Positions 22,036-64,000 of a stretch of DNA of 64,000 nucleotides are shown here, in pieces. This DNA is from Micropterix aruncella (lineage: Eukaryota; Arthropoda; Insecta; Lepidoptera; Micropterigidae), in the NCBI GenBank assembly GCA_944548615.1, contig OX155976.1:5492952-5556951 (forward strand), in the 5' to 3' direction. The notes below the pieces were generated by a model. That model saw only the letters and a list, made by a program, of their open reading frames with translations, was not told the DNA's origin and searched no databases. Position numbers and translations under genes: made by a program. The number at the start of each line of letters is the position of its first letter. The stretch's first letter is position 1.

Positions 22036-22170
22036 TATTGTCATGCGACAATCTTTTCCAACCAACCCTACTAAAAAATGTTTATATGTATGAGTGCATG
22101 TAACTCTTGTGTAAGTGTATGTGTTGTTATTGCATTCGATCGACAGAATCGAAATGCAATTCCGTTAATT
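22036..22170 (-). mobile_element. SINE 3' part, minus strand
   Basis: CATGCGACAATCTTTTCCAA, CCAACCCTACTA and GTTATTGCATTCGATCGACA match the body of the tRNA-type SINE at 61236-61488. The tRNA-like head is missing. Confidence 0.65.
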
Positions 22171-22448
22171 TTATCTTAACTAAAAATTTAATATCTAGTT
22201 GTGAAACCTTTTAATGGCCTTAGATCTGAAAAATATGTGTTAGTAGGCGAGGATGTGGAGGGCTCAATTTAACCCGGTTCATTTTGTTTTGTGTACAGTA
22301 TATTTTCCAGCGGTCGTAGGCTGGTGAACTTCTCAGTAGCTGGAGCTATTGAATTTTCCTTCCCTCTGCGAGCTACCACTCAGTCGGACGCCGCCTGCGA
22401 ATGGAGATAGAAGGACGCGAACGCAAAAAGGGTATTATGACCCTTCCA

Positions 22449-23404
22449 CAGTGGCGGATTTGCAGTCTTGGCCGCCCTAGGCCCCATGCCATGTATCAGG
22501 TACCAGCCGCCCCTTTCTCAGCACCCATCATATAGACTACATAATGAATATAATTTTTGCCAACTTTTATCGAAATCAATTCAACTTCAGTTAAGTATAA
22601 TAGCTGCTAATTTGTATTTTTTCGAGGATTCAGGGATAATTGCACATTTAAATAAAACATTTCAAACGGTGTTAGGTTTTATTTATTTAAATAGCTAAAG
22701 GTTATTCTCATACAAGATATAATAAGTGTTTTACAATGTGTTACAAAACTCGTCTGCACTTAAGCGCAGCAAAATCATTAATTAAATCTTCGCAATCCAA
22801 TTTCCTTAAAAAATTAGCTTCTATGTTAAGCAAAGCAAGATCGTTTAACCTGTGCTCCGTCTTTGTTGTGCGTAAATAATTTTTAACTCGTCGCAAACAA
22901 GAAAACGATCGTTCTCCAGAACAGTTACTGGCGGGAGTACACACACATGAGTAGAGCAATATCTACCTTTGGGTAAATGGTTTGAAGACCTTCAGTTCGT
23001 AACCATTTCAACAAACTGACAGCACTGACAGAACTGTTCAGCTCTTCATTTTTTATTCTGCAGTGAGCGCGAAAATGGAGGCATTCTTCTGAAAAATTGT
23101 CTTCTAAGTCAGTAGAATAAACCATTCGCAATGATTTGGCTTTTTCTTCGACTTCTAACGCGCTTAGTTTCGTCAGGTTAGTAATAAAATTAATATTATT
23201 CTTAAATCACTTATATGTACGAAATAACTTATGCGTACATTTTATATGTACGCAATGTACGTGAGCCTTTAGATATTTAGGTACTTTGACTTATTTCTTG
23301 TTATTATGAGTGATTTTTTTGCCAATTTTGCAAAGATTGGCCGCCCCTAATATCTGGCCGCCCTAAGCCCGGGCCTACTGGGCCTTAGGGCAAATCCGCC
23401 ACTG
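22449..23404 (-). mobile_element. hAT transposon, internally deleted, 8-bp TSD
   Basis: Ends CAGTGGCGGATTTGC and GCAAATCCGCCACTG are inverted repeats. They are flanked by the exact 8-bp duplication CCCTTCCA at 22441-22448 and 23405-23412, the hallmark of hAT insertion. Two overlapping minus-strand frames (22741-22959 and 22925-23131) keep the C-terminal dimerisation region: AVSLLKWLRTEGLQTIYPKV, then after a frame shift GERSFSCLRRVKNYLRTT and RLNDLALLNIEANF. The zinc finger and catalytic core are gone, so the element is non-autonomous. Confidence 0.92.
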
Positions 23405-23412
23405 CCCTTCCA

Positions 23413-25059
23413 AAACCACGACGTAGCAATTTTGTACCATTTTCATAGCATTTTTTTTAATGGCCTCTAACGCTGTTCTTCGCAATGCTGAATATGTATG
23501 TCATTCGTTCATTTGTCAAGAACATTGTTCCGTTCTGTCAACCGTATGCTAGGACGAGAGATGATTAATATCTTCAAATACTGAAATAGTAGTATTGCTA
23601 TGACTGCTATGAGAAATGATTGATCTCTTATACAGTGCCTTTAAAAATATATTAGTTTTATGAAATAGCTTGTTGATATTGATTATTTAAATATGTAGCG
23701 GGAAGTCCTGATTTAGACTTTTTGTATGTTCAAAATAATAAAACTTGTCTACACATAATGGTGTTTTTTTTTTAAAATAAAAAATGTTTATGTAGTAATG
23801 TATTCGTAAGTTTTATTCTCGTCCTTTTTTATTACATTTTAATAAATACATAATTATTAAAATCAATGAAATACAGGGTCATCATGACCCTCCACATTCT
23901 TAACGTACTCTTTTTTTACCACATCCCCGTCGGGTTAATTATAAAACGCTGTAAGTCTTTTGAAAATAAGAACAAATAAAAAATAAAAATAATAAATAAT
24001 CTCTCTGGTTGTTCCTCTAGGTGCGATCATAGTGGTCACCCCAGCTAGTAGAGGTAGAATTAAGCACGTCGGCGCCGCTCGCTGCAGCTGGCCCTAAAGT
24101 AAGAACATATCTTGAACTTGACATCTACTACGCGGCAACGGATCGCTATATAGACGTTATTATTGTTTTTGTGTGTATAGCACGCGAAATGAACGTAACG
24201 AGTAGTTCGTCCTCTAGGCTACTTCTAGGGCGAATTGCGCTAGTGATGTATAGTGTACGATTGTCACAACGCACGATAGGTTTTAGATTAATCTCGACGA
24301 TTTCGACCAAGTGACCATACTGTCACCGTCCTATTTTTGCTTACCCTTACTTTTGGTGAATATTTTCATCTGTTTATCATACGTGATAGTCAAAATATGT
24401 ATTTGCAAAATATATAAAAGATATATCATTATTCCATAAATGATAGTTAGTTAACGTGTCCAGGCCAGGTTAGGACACGTCTCTCCAAAAATATTCAGCA
24501 GGATGGCCTTGTCGTTCGCCTCTTGTAGGTCCTATCGTGCGACGGGGGTTGACAGCTGGGGGTAGGATAAGATGTGGTCTTCATCGTGCAGCGTTCTACA
24601 GTCTCATGTTGGATTCGGTAGCGGACGAGATTGGTTCGGCATCTTATCCCAGTGTCCTTTGGCCTGGTGGTAGAAGGATCGGCCGGTGAGTTTAGATTTC
24701 CAGGGATGCCCGATTGTCATGGTCGCAGACTATCAACTTTAAACTGTCCCGGATCAGGTTAAAACGTAGGCCATGGTGACCATTTCTCTGCGCAATTTAA
24801 GAGCTTTATAGCCCACCATGCATAGTAAAAAACTAGTAGGTTATAAGAAGGATATACGAAACGCCAGAAACATTTTGGATGTTTTCCAACATAGTCTTCC
24901 CTCACTACTATTTGAGGTATTAGTCATGCTGAACCGATTTTTTCTCAGTTTACATATATCACGACCGAATTCACACAGTCCCTTTAACCCCTGGGAGCCC
25001 AAAAACACCAATCGGTGGTTGCGGTGGTTTATCAGATCCGCGCGTAGCCATTTCGGTCG
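23413..25059. other. No recognised gene
   Basis: AT-rich to about 24000. 24480-24760 is richer in GC; on the minus strand it reads TGRSFYHQAKGHWDKMP and similar pieces that might be a decayed retroelement, but the match is too weak to name. A TAGTAGAGG segment and short inverted pieces (ACGTGTCC, GGACACGT near 24454) are also present. Confidence 0.4.
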
Positions 25060-25205
25060 GCCTTCATATATATTATATAAATATATGATATACAAGACCA
25101 ACAAGATATATTCATAAAAAAAAAATATTTTTAGTATTGATATACGAAATCGACCAAAAATGTGCGGCGCCGTTTTTGCACGCAAAGGCTGGCTTCTGAA
25201 AGGTT
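25060..25205 (+). repeat. Interspersed repeat shared with 62960-63460
   Basis: CATATATATTATATAAATAT, AAATCGACCAAAAATG and AAGGCTGGCTTCTGA recur in the same order at 62968-63450, where extra sequence lies between them. Confidence 0.6.
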
Positions 25206-25310
25206 AAGGTTCTTATATTCAATATTTACTGTAACATTAGAAAACCTCCGAAGGAGCCCTGCAAATTGAGATCACCTATACTTCGGGCGAATCTGCCACC
25301 CAAGGATGTT

Positions 25311-25560
25311 TTTTTTTTTTTTTTTTTTTTAACTCATTTATTTATTTATTAGTTTCAAATAGTATTCAAGGGCATTACAGATGAATCCAATTCGCCCTTG
25401 AATATTAAAGCTGGAGTCTAAGTCTAAAAATAAATGACTACATAACTAAATTAATGCTAACATTGAACAAGAAAAAAACATAAAAATATAAAACTAAATA
25501 AAAGACAGATTATGATAAACATGAGATAGCAGGGAGATGCCTTTTTAGCTGCCAAAGGGA
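25311..25560 (-). mobile_element. Retroposon 3' end (poly-T on + strand)
   Basis: A run of about 20 T from 25311 followed by CATTTATTTATTTATTAG looks like a reversed poly-A tail with its signal-like AAATAAATAAATG. No coding sequence was recognised. Confidence 0.45.
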
Positions 25561-25689
25561 TATGTTATAACGTTATGTTATAACGTTCGTTACCAACTTT
25601 TAACCCCGAGATAAGTTGCCAAGAATTTAAAATCTCGAAATGAGATTTTCAGACGACGCCCGAAACATGTCGGCATTAAACTAATCAAC

Positions 25690-26040
25690 GGTTTTTTATT
25701 ATTTTTATTTTTTTATTTTGTTGTGTGGGACTTTTCTAAGGTCTTTATGAGCCTTGTAACACTGCGACCATTGCTGATCTATTGTGTCCGCCACCTACTA
25801 TAGTTCTGCGCTTAGCCTCGTGTCATTTAAGAACCGCAACAGGCTTTTGGCGCCAGATTGTTTTACCTCCTCAGGTTGGAGGTAATGACCACCCAAGTGG
25901 GTGTATCTTTTACGCATCAGCGGGCCACACTCGCACATGAGGTGCAGGGGAGTTTCCTCGGCCCCTTGGCAGAACCTGCACATTTTTGTGTCTCGGAGTT
26001 TGAGACGGTTTGCCCACTCGATTTAAAATTCTGGTCAGGT
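25690..26040 (-). mobile_element. LINE 3' end with CCHC knuckle
   Basis: On the minus strand NRLKLRDTKMCRFCQGAEET, then HLMCECGPLMRKRYTHLGG and LLRFLNDTRLSAEL to the stop at 25798. C-x2-C-x8-H-x4-C at the ORF2 end is typical of the RNase H-bearing LINE clades (I, R1, LOA). The tail is T-rich on the + strand at 25690-25730. Confidence 0.7.
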
Positions 26041-26599
26041 AATAGAAACCTCGAATATTTAAAAACTAGCTTAAGAAGCAGCGGATAAACGAGTAGTATT
26101 ATGATGTGGATTTTATAATATAATTCTGCATCCATTCTTTAAACCATTTATTATTTTAGGTTTTAGGAGCACAGCTAACTAGCTATGGTCGCACGTAAAG
26201 TCATATATAGACTCAATCTATACACTGCAAATCCATTTTTTTTAACCTAATAGTCCCTAAAATTATTAAAGAAAAAGACAAGGGAAGTATAACATAATTA
26301 TTTAATTATTGTAAACTACTTCCTATTCATTATAAGGTGGAGCATACTTTACTCGCCGAACAATTCTTTCGGAAAGATATACAAATAGAAATAACTCGGG
26401 AAAACGGACCGAAAACTCGAAGTGTAAGAAAAAAAAAAATACGTATAATTAAAACTATGAATACTTATGGCAAACACAGGACAGAATATGTGATTCATCA
26501 ACTAATAAATAGCATGGATATCGAAATGAAACAATCATTAATCGAAAAAAAAACATGAAATCGAAATTAAAAAATAATAAATATGCTAAAATAAAAACG

Positions 26600-26925
26600 A
26601 AACACATGTACAACCTCAAGCTCCGAGACACAAAAATGTGCAGGTTCTGCTAAGAGGCAGCGGAAACTCCCCTGCACCTTATGTGCGAGTATGGCCCGCT
26701 GATGCGTAAAAGATACATACCTTTGGGTGGTCATTACCTTTAACCTGAGGAGGTAAAACAATCTGGCCCCAAAAGCCTTTTGCGGTTCTTAAATGACACA
26801 AGGCTTAGAGCAGAACTATAGTAGGTGGCGAACACAATAGATCAGCAATGGTCACAGTGTTACAAGGCTCATAAAGACCTTAGTAAGGCCCCACACAAAA
26901 AATAAATTAAAAAAATTAAATAAAA
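26600..26925 (+). mobile_element. Second copy of the CCHC LINE 3' end, decayed
   Basis: Reads LKLRDTKMCRFC, stop, then AAETPLHLMCEYGPLMRKRY and LLRFLNDTRLRAEL, matching 25690-26040 but with at least two stops. It lies in the opposite orientation, so the two face each other across about 560 bp of AT-rich sequence in which nothing was recognised. Confidence 0.7.
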
Positions 26926-27066
26926 ACGAAACACTTAAATAAGGAGTAACCTGTATGTACGTGATTTCACCAGCCATGATAGTAACAGGTGCGGCCGGAA
27001 AGTAATTCGCTGCTCAATACAGCATAAAGTAGCTGTGTAAATTGTGGGGAGGAGTAAAAGGTTACT

Positions 27067-27373
27067 GGACTCGATTGCATTTCTTCGTGAACTGAAATCG
27101 GAAACGAGTCCGTGTGAACGAGACAGGGCAATACGCTAGAGCGGAATGTGAAATGAACGGTTGTCACTTTTTGGCATTAAACTATCCACAAAAAAATAAA
27201 GCATCTTAATCTAACACCGCATGAAATGTATTCAAATTTATTCGGACGAAGTTCGACAGGTAGTTTTTTTAAATCGACGATTGTTCGTTTCATATTCCAC
27301 TCTAACTTATTGCTCTATCTCGTTCGCTTGAACTAATTTCAGTTTTAGTTCACAAAGAATCCGCAATCCGGCC
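27067..27373 (+). mobile_element. M1 MITE copy
   Basis: Left end GGACTCGATTGCATTTC, right end CACAAAGAATCCGCAATCC; about 307 bp, same interior order as 14290-14587. Confidence 0.8.
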
Positions 27374-28084
27374 AATTATCTAAGTAATTATTGAATTTGA
27401 TGGTAATTTGATTGAACGTAAACTCGATACTTATTCTAAGTGTAGAGGCTTTCTTTTATATCACAGGCAAACCAGACCTGGTTTTAGTGTGATATAAATG
27501 TATTAATTCTGTATTGTTTTTCTTGTATAAATAAATATTGTTAAAAAAAAGTTAATTGTGTTATTGCAAGGACCATTTCAGTACTTTTATTTAAATTATT
27601 ATTTTTGATCCGCTTTCATTATTTTTTACTATTTATTAGGTCTGACTATTGAATACTATTAATTATTTTTAGCCATTTTATTATTCCAGTGACCAATATA
27701 GGACCTTTAGTAAAATTATTTCTAGTATCTTTTAGTTATATCATTTATTAACCTGATGTTATTATTGGTTTTTCTATTACTTCTTGACTATTAATTGAAT
27801 ACTTTTTTTACGTATTATTTTTAGATCATTGATATTCAACCTTCATTTTAATTAGGTACTATAGGAAAATTTACTTTCGTACGATGCAGCATGACGTGAA
27901 GTAGGAAACTGTATATCTGAAAGTCCGTGCCATATATTTTGTTTTTTTTTATTTTTTCCTTGATTTCATTTTATTACGTGTCACTTGATAATTTTTAAAT
28001 ATTTACATATGATATATAGGTTGAGTTTCAACAATCTTTAAATATTTTAGAGAAGTAAATTGAAATTGTGATATAATAATCTAA
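27374..28084. other. AT-rich sequence, perhaps LINE 3' UTR
   Basis: Runs such as TTGACTATTAATTGAATAC resemble LINE 3' UTRs elsewhere in the window (32750, 56350), but no border or coding sequence is visible. Confidence 0.3.
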
Positions 28085-28996
28085 TTATCTAGTTGCGCCA
28101 CTGCCCAGTAGAGTCCTACTTTAAAGAGCGAGGGCACTAGCAAACCAGTAAGGCTTCGACCCTCCGTGCTTACTCCGCGGTCACCGGCCGGTGATCGCAG
28201 AGTAAGCACGAGATCGGGTGACTAACGGGCCATTTTAAAGGTAGGTAAATCTACCCCATTTCCTAGGAAAACTACGTTTTCAGGCTTCTCCGGTACTCTC
28301 TCAGATACAACCTACGAGGGGTGTCATTTACTACAGGCGAACCCGCCACCTTAGGGAATTTTAACGACATCAAGCAATCCCGTCTCCCATCGAGTAATCG
28401 TAAAGACTTTGCGGGCTATGCAATCCACAGACGTATCTCAAGGCAATGGGAATATAACCCATCGGGCCGTCCTCGCGCTTTTACTACTAGATTTGGACGA
28501 ATTTCTACAGCCTCCATTTTGTCACCGATTCAACGGGGCTTGCACAGCCTCTGCCTGACGTAGGTGTTAATTCAGTTCAAATTTTTTGCAGACCGAGGTG
28601 CCCTTTGTCCGTTAAGATCATTCGGGATCAGGTGGTCAAGCAATTGTTTTAAGGATAGATGACGTCAGGCCAACATAGTTGCCGACCTGAGCCCCGTTGC
28701 TTAGGAAAAGTACGTTTCCAGACTCTCCGGGTTATTCGCCGGACTGCGCAGTCTAGGTTCACACAGCCCGATGCGCTGAGCGCCCAGTTAAGCTCGAGGT
28801 ATTCCATCGGATGACCACTTCCGATCCCAACTGGCCTTGACTGCAGGCTGAAACCGTTGGCAAAGTTCACGGCGGCTCTGCCAAGAGGATGAAGTACCAC
28901 TTTGATTAGGCTTTTGTATGGGAGCTGAACCGTGAGTTGAGCGAAGCTAAGAAGAAGACACAGACAGGCCAATAGGCCCAAGCTGCACTGAACCAT
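28085..28996 (+). repeat. Diverged CF1-related repeat
   Basis: CAGGCGAACCCGCCACCTTA then GGGAATTTTAACGACATC (28334 on) parallels the CF1 start. CAGACTCTCCGGGTTATTCG (28720) parallels its middle. Upstream, 28150-28215 is a GC-rich inverted repeat around CCGGCCGG (GTGCTTACTCCGCGGTC with its near reverse complement). Confidence 0.6.
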
Positions 28997-29439
28997 TAGG
29001 AACCCCTCCAGCTACAAGGATTATATTTAAATAAAGTTAAATATAATCCTTGACTATTCTCTTTAATACCATTGACTATTCTTATGACTATTTCCTATTA
29101 CTTTTGTTTTGATTTTTAAGATAATATAACACTACCATTTAACATTTTATTTAATTTAACACGATTGTCTCTATTTCATATTCTATTTTACGTATTCTAT
29201 TTTAATATTTCTTATTTTTATTATTAGTTACTTATTATTAGTTACTTATTATTAGTTATAACTTATTTGTAATGATTATGGTACTATAAAAGTATCTTTT
29301 TTTTATTCGCCGAATATTCGTACATAAAAAATAAAGAGCTCGTTGCCTTCGAACAAGTCTTGGCACTTAGTTGGGCGGTAGTAGTACACCTATGCTAATG
29401 CTCATATTGGTCGTGTTCAATTTTTTCTTTATGTAAATA
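28997..29439. other. AT-rich sequence, nothing recognised
   Basis: Contains a triplicated TTATTATTAGTTAC piece (29219-29250) only. Confidence 0.35.
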
Positions 29440-30190
29440 AGAAATAAAAATTTATTTATTTATTTATTTGTTTATTTAAGAATTAATTGCTATAAAACAT
29501 TGATTAGCTTACAAAAATAACAGGAAGCGAATGGCAAAACCTTAACCTTTTGCTTACTTGTTTCTGTCACCCAACTGGGACTAGCCCGTTCTAGGGTGGA
29601 CAGGACTCTAATATTACAATCAAGTTTGCTTGATTGCTTACAACTGTACAAGTTTTAGTAAAAAGCTAATAACACTAAATTGCCCTAAATTGTGGTCTCC
29701 AGAATAAAATTCAAAAATTAAAAAATAATAATAAAAAAGTATTAAAAGATAATATAATAAATAAAATGCAATTCCATTATATAATCGGCAATATATATAA
29801 TATAAAATTCGATTAAATAATATAAATAAAGTTATATGTGAGAAAATAAAGAAACAGTCATTAATATTTGATATATGTTAAGTAATATAGGATTTAATAT
29901 AAAAATACCTAGTCAAAAAAGTACAATTCATTGTCAAAGTCAAATAATTTTTGGTAGTTAGTTCAATGTTAAAATATACTCAACGTACATTTTTGAAAAT
30001 ATGTTAATAATTTGTGCACCTAAGTTTTATTAGACTATTATTTCTAGCATTTAATGTATGGTTAGTCTGTCATGATCCGATAACCATTTCTTTAATTTAT
30101 TTTTGAATTCCCTAAATGTCAAATTCATTTTTATTTCCATATTGATTAGATTGTAAAATCTCGGCGCAATGAAAGAGTAATTATTATTTT
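29440..30190 (-). mobile_element. LINE 3' end, minus strand
   Basis: On the minus strand YSFIAPRFYNLINMEIK and FREFKNKLKKWLSDHDRLT (about 30180 down to 30060) form the end of a Jockey-type ORF2. The 3' UTR runs down to TTTATTTATTTATTTG at 29448-29470, a reversed tail. Confidence 0.6.
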
Positions 30191-30246
30191 ACATTTATTA
30201 ATGGATATACATGTAATAATTATTTAATAATGGATATGGATATTAG

Positions 30247-31580
30247 TAGCATTAGCGTAACTAAGCCGGTGCAGCCAGCGCGGCGTAATGGGACCCATGG
30301 TAGTTCGGGGGCCCAAAATGGAACTTCAGTAACGATCGACGGTCCGTCCAACTCTACTAAAAAGGTAAGGAAGCCGAAAAAATGTATATCTCAAAACTGA
30401 TCGAGGATTTTGCACAGTATTTGTTCATACTTTTATAATACATAAAGTAGTTAATTCAAATACGTCTATATGCAAATAATGTTAGATTTGTAATATATTG
30501 TGGGTATTTTTTAGTCTTATCAGTTTCGCAATTGGTACTTCTACTCAAAATAATGTAAAAAAACTGTTTTTATTTTTATTTCTCACCAACATTCAAAGGT
30601 GGAGAAATATAATTCAGTTATGTAATTATTATACAATAAAAGTTAAACAATAAAAATATAATAGAAATAACAGCAAAGCGTCGCGTCGTATTAATATAGC
30701 AACAAATGTTTCGAATATTCCCCAGCAAAAAATAGTTCTTAGAAACTTGTTCCGCAACATGTTCGAGGCAATGCCGAAGTAAATAATCCAATTTATAATG
30801 TATCTACAATATAAATATGTAATGTAACTAGGTATACAGTAAAATCATCCTACATTATATGGCAACTTAATACAGAAGCATAACATTTTATAACAGGTTA
30901 CCAGAGGAGTTAAAAAATATACAAACATATGCACTATTTAAAAAACTAACCAAGGAGTTTTTGTTACAAAAATGTTTATAAGGCACAGCCTTTTAAAATT
31001 TTATATTCACAATCGACGACTTAAATTTGTTCCATATTTTAGACTTTTTAATTTTATTCTCATTTTTAACATTTCATTTTGTAGACAATTTATTTATTGA
31101 TTTAGTAATATGGTTTAGGAATACTGCTTTTATTTTTATATTTTTACTCTTTGATTATTGTTATTTTTATTTTTTCTGCAAGATTATTAAATTGATTTTT
31201 CTTTCTATTCCATATTTTTTTTTGTTAACTAGTCGTGGATTTAGTATTTCTGTTTTAGATATTCCTTAATTCTGTTTTAGCGATTTCTTAATTCTCATTT
31301 TAATTCTTGTTTTAATATTTATACAATGTAATGGTTAATTTTGTATAGTTTATTGCAACTCAGATTTCTAATGTGATATTTTTTTTTGCCAGATAAAAAT
31401 AAGAATTATAAATAATATATGTATTAATTGTAAGTTTTTTACCCTTGCAGGGTTTTTGGATTTAAATAAACTTTGAACATTGAACTTTAAACTTTGAATA
31501 AGGAATGTAAGTTAGTAGAGGGAGGAGCCTTTTGTTTAATTTTGCACTGGTGCCCATTTTTTTTAATTACGCCACTTATT
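30247..31580. mobile_element. Possible decayed hAT with nested LINE end
   Basis: ATTAGCGTAACTAAGCC at 30248 and AATTACGCCACTTA at 31560 are imperfect inverted ends of the CAGTGGCGTAA kind. Within it, 30890-31490 is a LINE end on the + strand: RLPEELKNIQTYALFKKLTK then EFLLQKCL and stop near 30980, with an A-rich tail near 31460-31490. Confidence 0.4.
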
Positions 31581-31959
31581 AGTTGAACAAATATGCTTTG
31601 AAAATATATTAATTATTAAATCAATTAATTAAATAAATACTACACTCAATTATTACCGAGTCAATTATTGAGAAGGCTCCCAGATAGGAGCTGAGAAAAA
31701 CGAGCTGGCCTTGCGCGCAAGCTGCCCGGAACCGTCGTGCCCCAAACTCCAGTGATCTATCGTCACCGCGCATGACGCACGCATAAATCGGTCGTACATA
31801 AATAGATCTAACATGCGTACGATATTATTGTCGGCGCCACTATAGATCGTTGTTTTCGCAATGTTTACTTGTTGGTCGCCGGCTAAATGGCTTGTCCAGT
31901 GCGGCACCTATCGCCGTAGCCGATGGGAGTGGTTCCGACAGTGGTTACCGCAGTAACTG
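31581..31959 (+). promoter_or_regulatory. Putative hexokinase promoter region
   Basis: GC-rich, CpG-bearing stretch (31690-31960) directly upstream of the inferred first exon. No TATA box was placed; such CpG-rich, TATA-less upstream regions fit a housekeeping gene. Inferred from position alone. Confidence 0.4.
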
Positions 31960-32051
31960 CGATTTGTAACCGCGTTTTAAACCGCTATTTTTAACTGTCA
32001 CTCGTTTTGACACCTGTCAAGTTGACGTTTACGTATACGCGGGCAGCTAAA

Positions 32052-32058
<7 letters not shown>
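31960..32058 (+). CDS. Hex: Hexokinase exon 1: 5' UTR and start codon
   Basis: ATG at 32052 is followed by GCG C and then the donor GTAAGT at 32059. The seven coding bases end in phase 1, exactly what exon 2 needs: C plus AC makes the His3 codon. Upstream sequence (TGTCAAGTTGACGTTTACG at about 32016) resembles the leader of many insect housekeeping genes, and the 31690-32050 stretch is far richer in G+C than its surroundings, as expected of a promoter and leader. The transcription start is not defined; 31960 is a guess. The phase match supports the call, but a 7-base coding exon could arise by chance and alternative first exons are possible. Confidence 0.6.
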
Positions 32059-63687
<31,629 letters not shown>

Positions 63688-64000
63688 GTAAGTACTATGG
63701 AATGCAATCTTGCAGCAAAATATTCAATCCCGGTATTTGCAAGATTCAGGATGTCAGTCTTGCAAGGTCTTGGTGTTTTGCGAGGTCTCGCAGAATTCAG
63801 AATATATTTTTTAAATAATTTAAGTTGCTTAGAATTCATATGTACGTGCAAGCCTTTAGGAGAAGAGAACATGCCGTAGTTTTCAGAATAGACTTACACA
63901 ATTTGCACTGAGCAGTCAGTATCGTGTATCTACCTACTGTGGTGCGCACGTTCTGTGCGGATCCAGTGGCCTTTCCCAACGCGCTTTTGCGCTTATTTGG
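63688..64000. other. Start of hexokinase intron 8, nothing recognised
   Basis: After the donor GTAAGT the sequence shows repeated short blocks (CTTGCAGCAAAATATTC, CTTGCAAGGTCTTG) but no further exon. Confidence 0.5.

Noticed and set aside
24480..24800. Minus-strand retroelement remnant
   Set aside because: Short phrases look LINE-like, but no catalytic or zinc motif could be recognised, so it was not called.

Overview
The window is eukaryotic and most likely from a moth or butterfly. It holds one host gene in a sea of transposon debris. The evidence for Lepidoptera is the repeat content: Helitron-like ends closing on CTAGT, the AAAAGGAGGAGGT-type repeat at about 4730, palindromic elements carrying CCCCCGACGTTTCGGCG, a cecropia-like mariner, and many Jockey/CR1-type LINE 3' ends. 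There are no operons, CRISPR arrays or bacterial signals.

The host gene is an insect-type hexokinase on the + strand. It can be rebuilt from eight exons (32052-32058, 41738-41820, 45532-45685, 51208-51564, 53649-53734, 56918-57165, 61728-61865, 63539-63687). All have GT/AG borders and all seven junction phases agree. They give residues 1-407; roughly the last 50 residues, with the final exon or exons, lie beyond the window. The binding and catalytic residues expected of the family are present. About 31 kb of genomic sequence carries about 1.2 kb of coding sequence, so the introns are strongly inflated by repeats.

Layout. 1-2915: frameshifted Jockey-like LINE. 3130-3489: 120-bp tandem repeats. 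4725-6775: old repeats and a truncated LINE. 7243-8040: CR1-like LINE end. 8401-8923: element with inverted ends. 9194-9625, 13111-13768, 15655-16990: copies of a GC-rich interspersed family, here called CF1. 10478-11600: mariner relic and LINE end. 11826-12200: the 120-bp family again, inverted. 12611-12792: palindromic MITE. 14290-14587: a 0.3-kb MITE, here called M1. 17613-21174: nearly complete R2-superfamily (HERO-like) retrotransposon with a restriction-like endonuclease, nested in a Helitron-like repeat. 21481-22170: LINE and SINE ends. 22449-23404: hAT element with an 8-bp target duplication. 24.5-31.6 kb: LINE 3' ends, M1 and a diverged CF1.

Hexokinase then begins. Intron 1 carries a nested LINE, a hAT relic and a striking 557-bp satellite (about 6.9 direct plus 1.4 inverted units) bracketed by (AT)n tracts. 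Intron 2 carries a piggyBac-like MITE, a complete 1295-bp mariner, M1, a tRNA-type SINE and a perfect 120-bp duplication. Intron 3 has M1 with a nested LINE, more LINE pieces and a Helitron-like copy. Intron 4 is packed with CF1. Intron 5 has a foldback element built of 14-15-bp subrepeats, a 5S-rRNA-derived sequence and a Helitron/LINE nest. Intron 6 has LINE ends, an LTR-like block and a CR1 element. Intron 7 has a hAT MITE.

Clade names for LINE fragments rest on motif recognition by eye. Most borders are approximate unless a target duplication or splice site is quoted.
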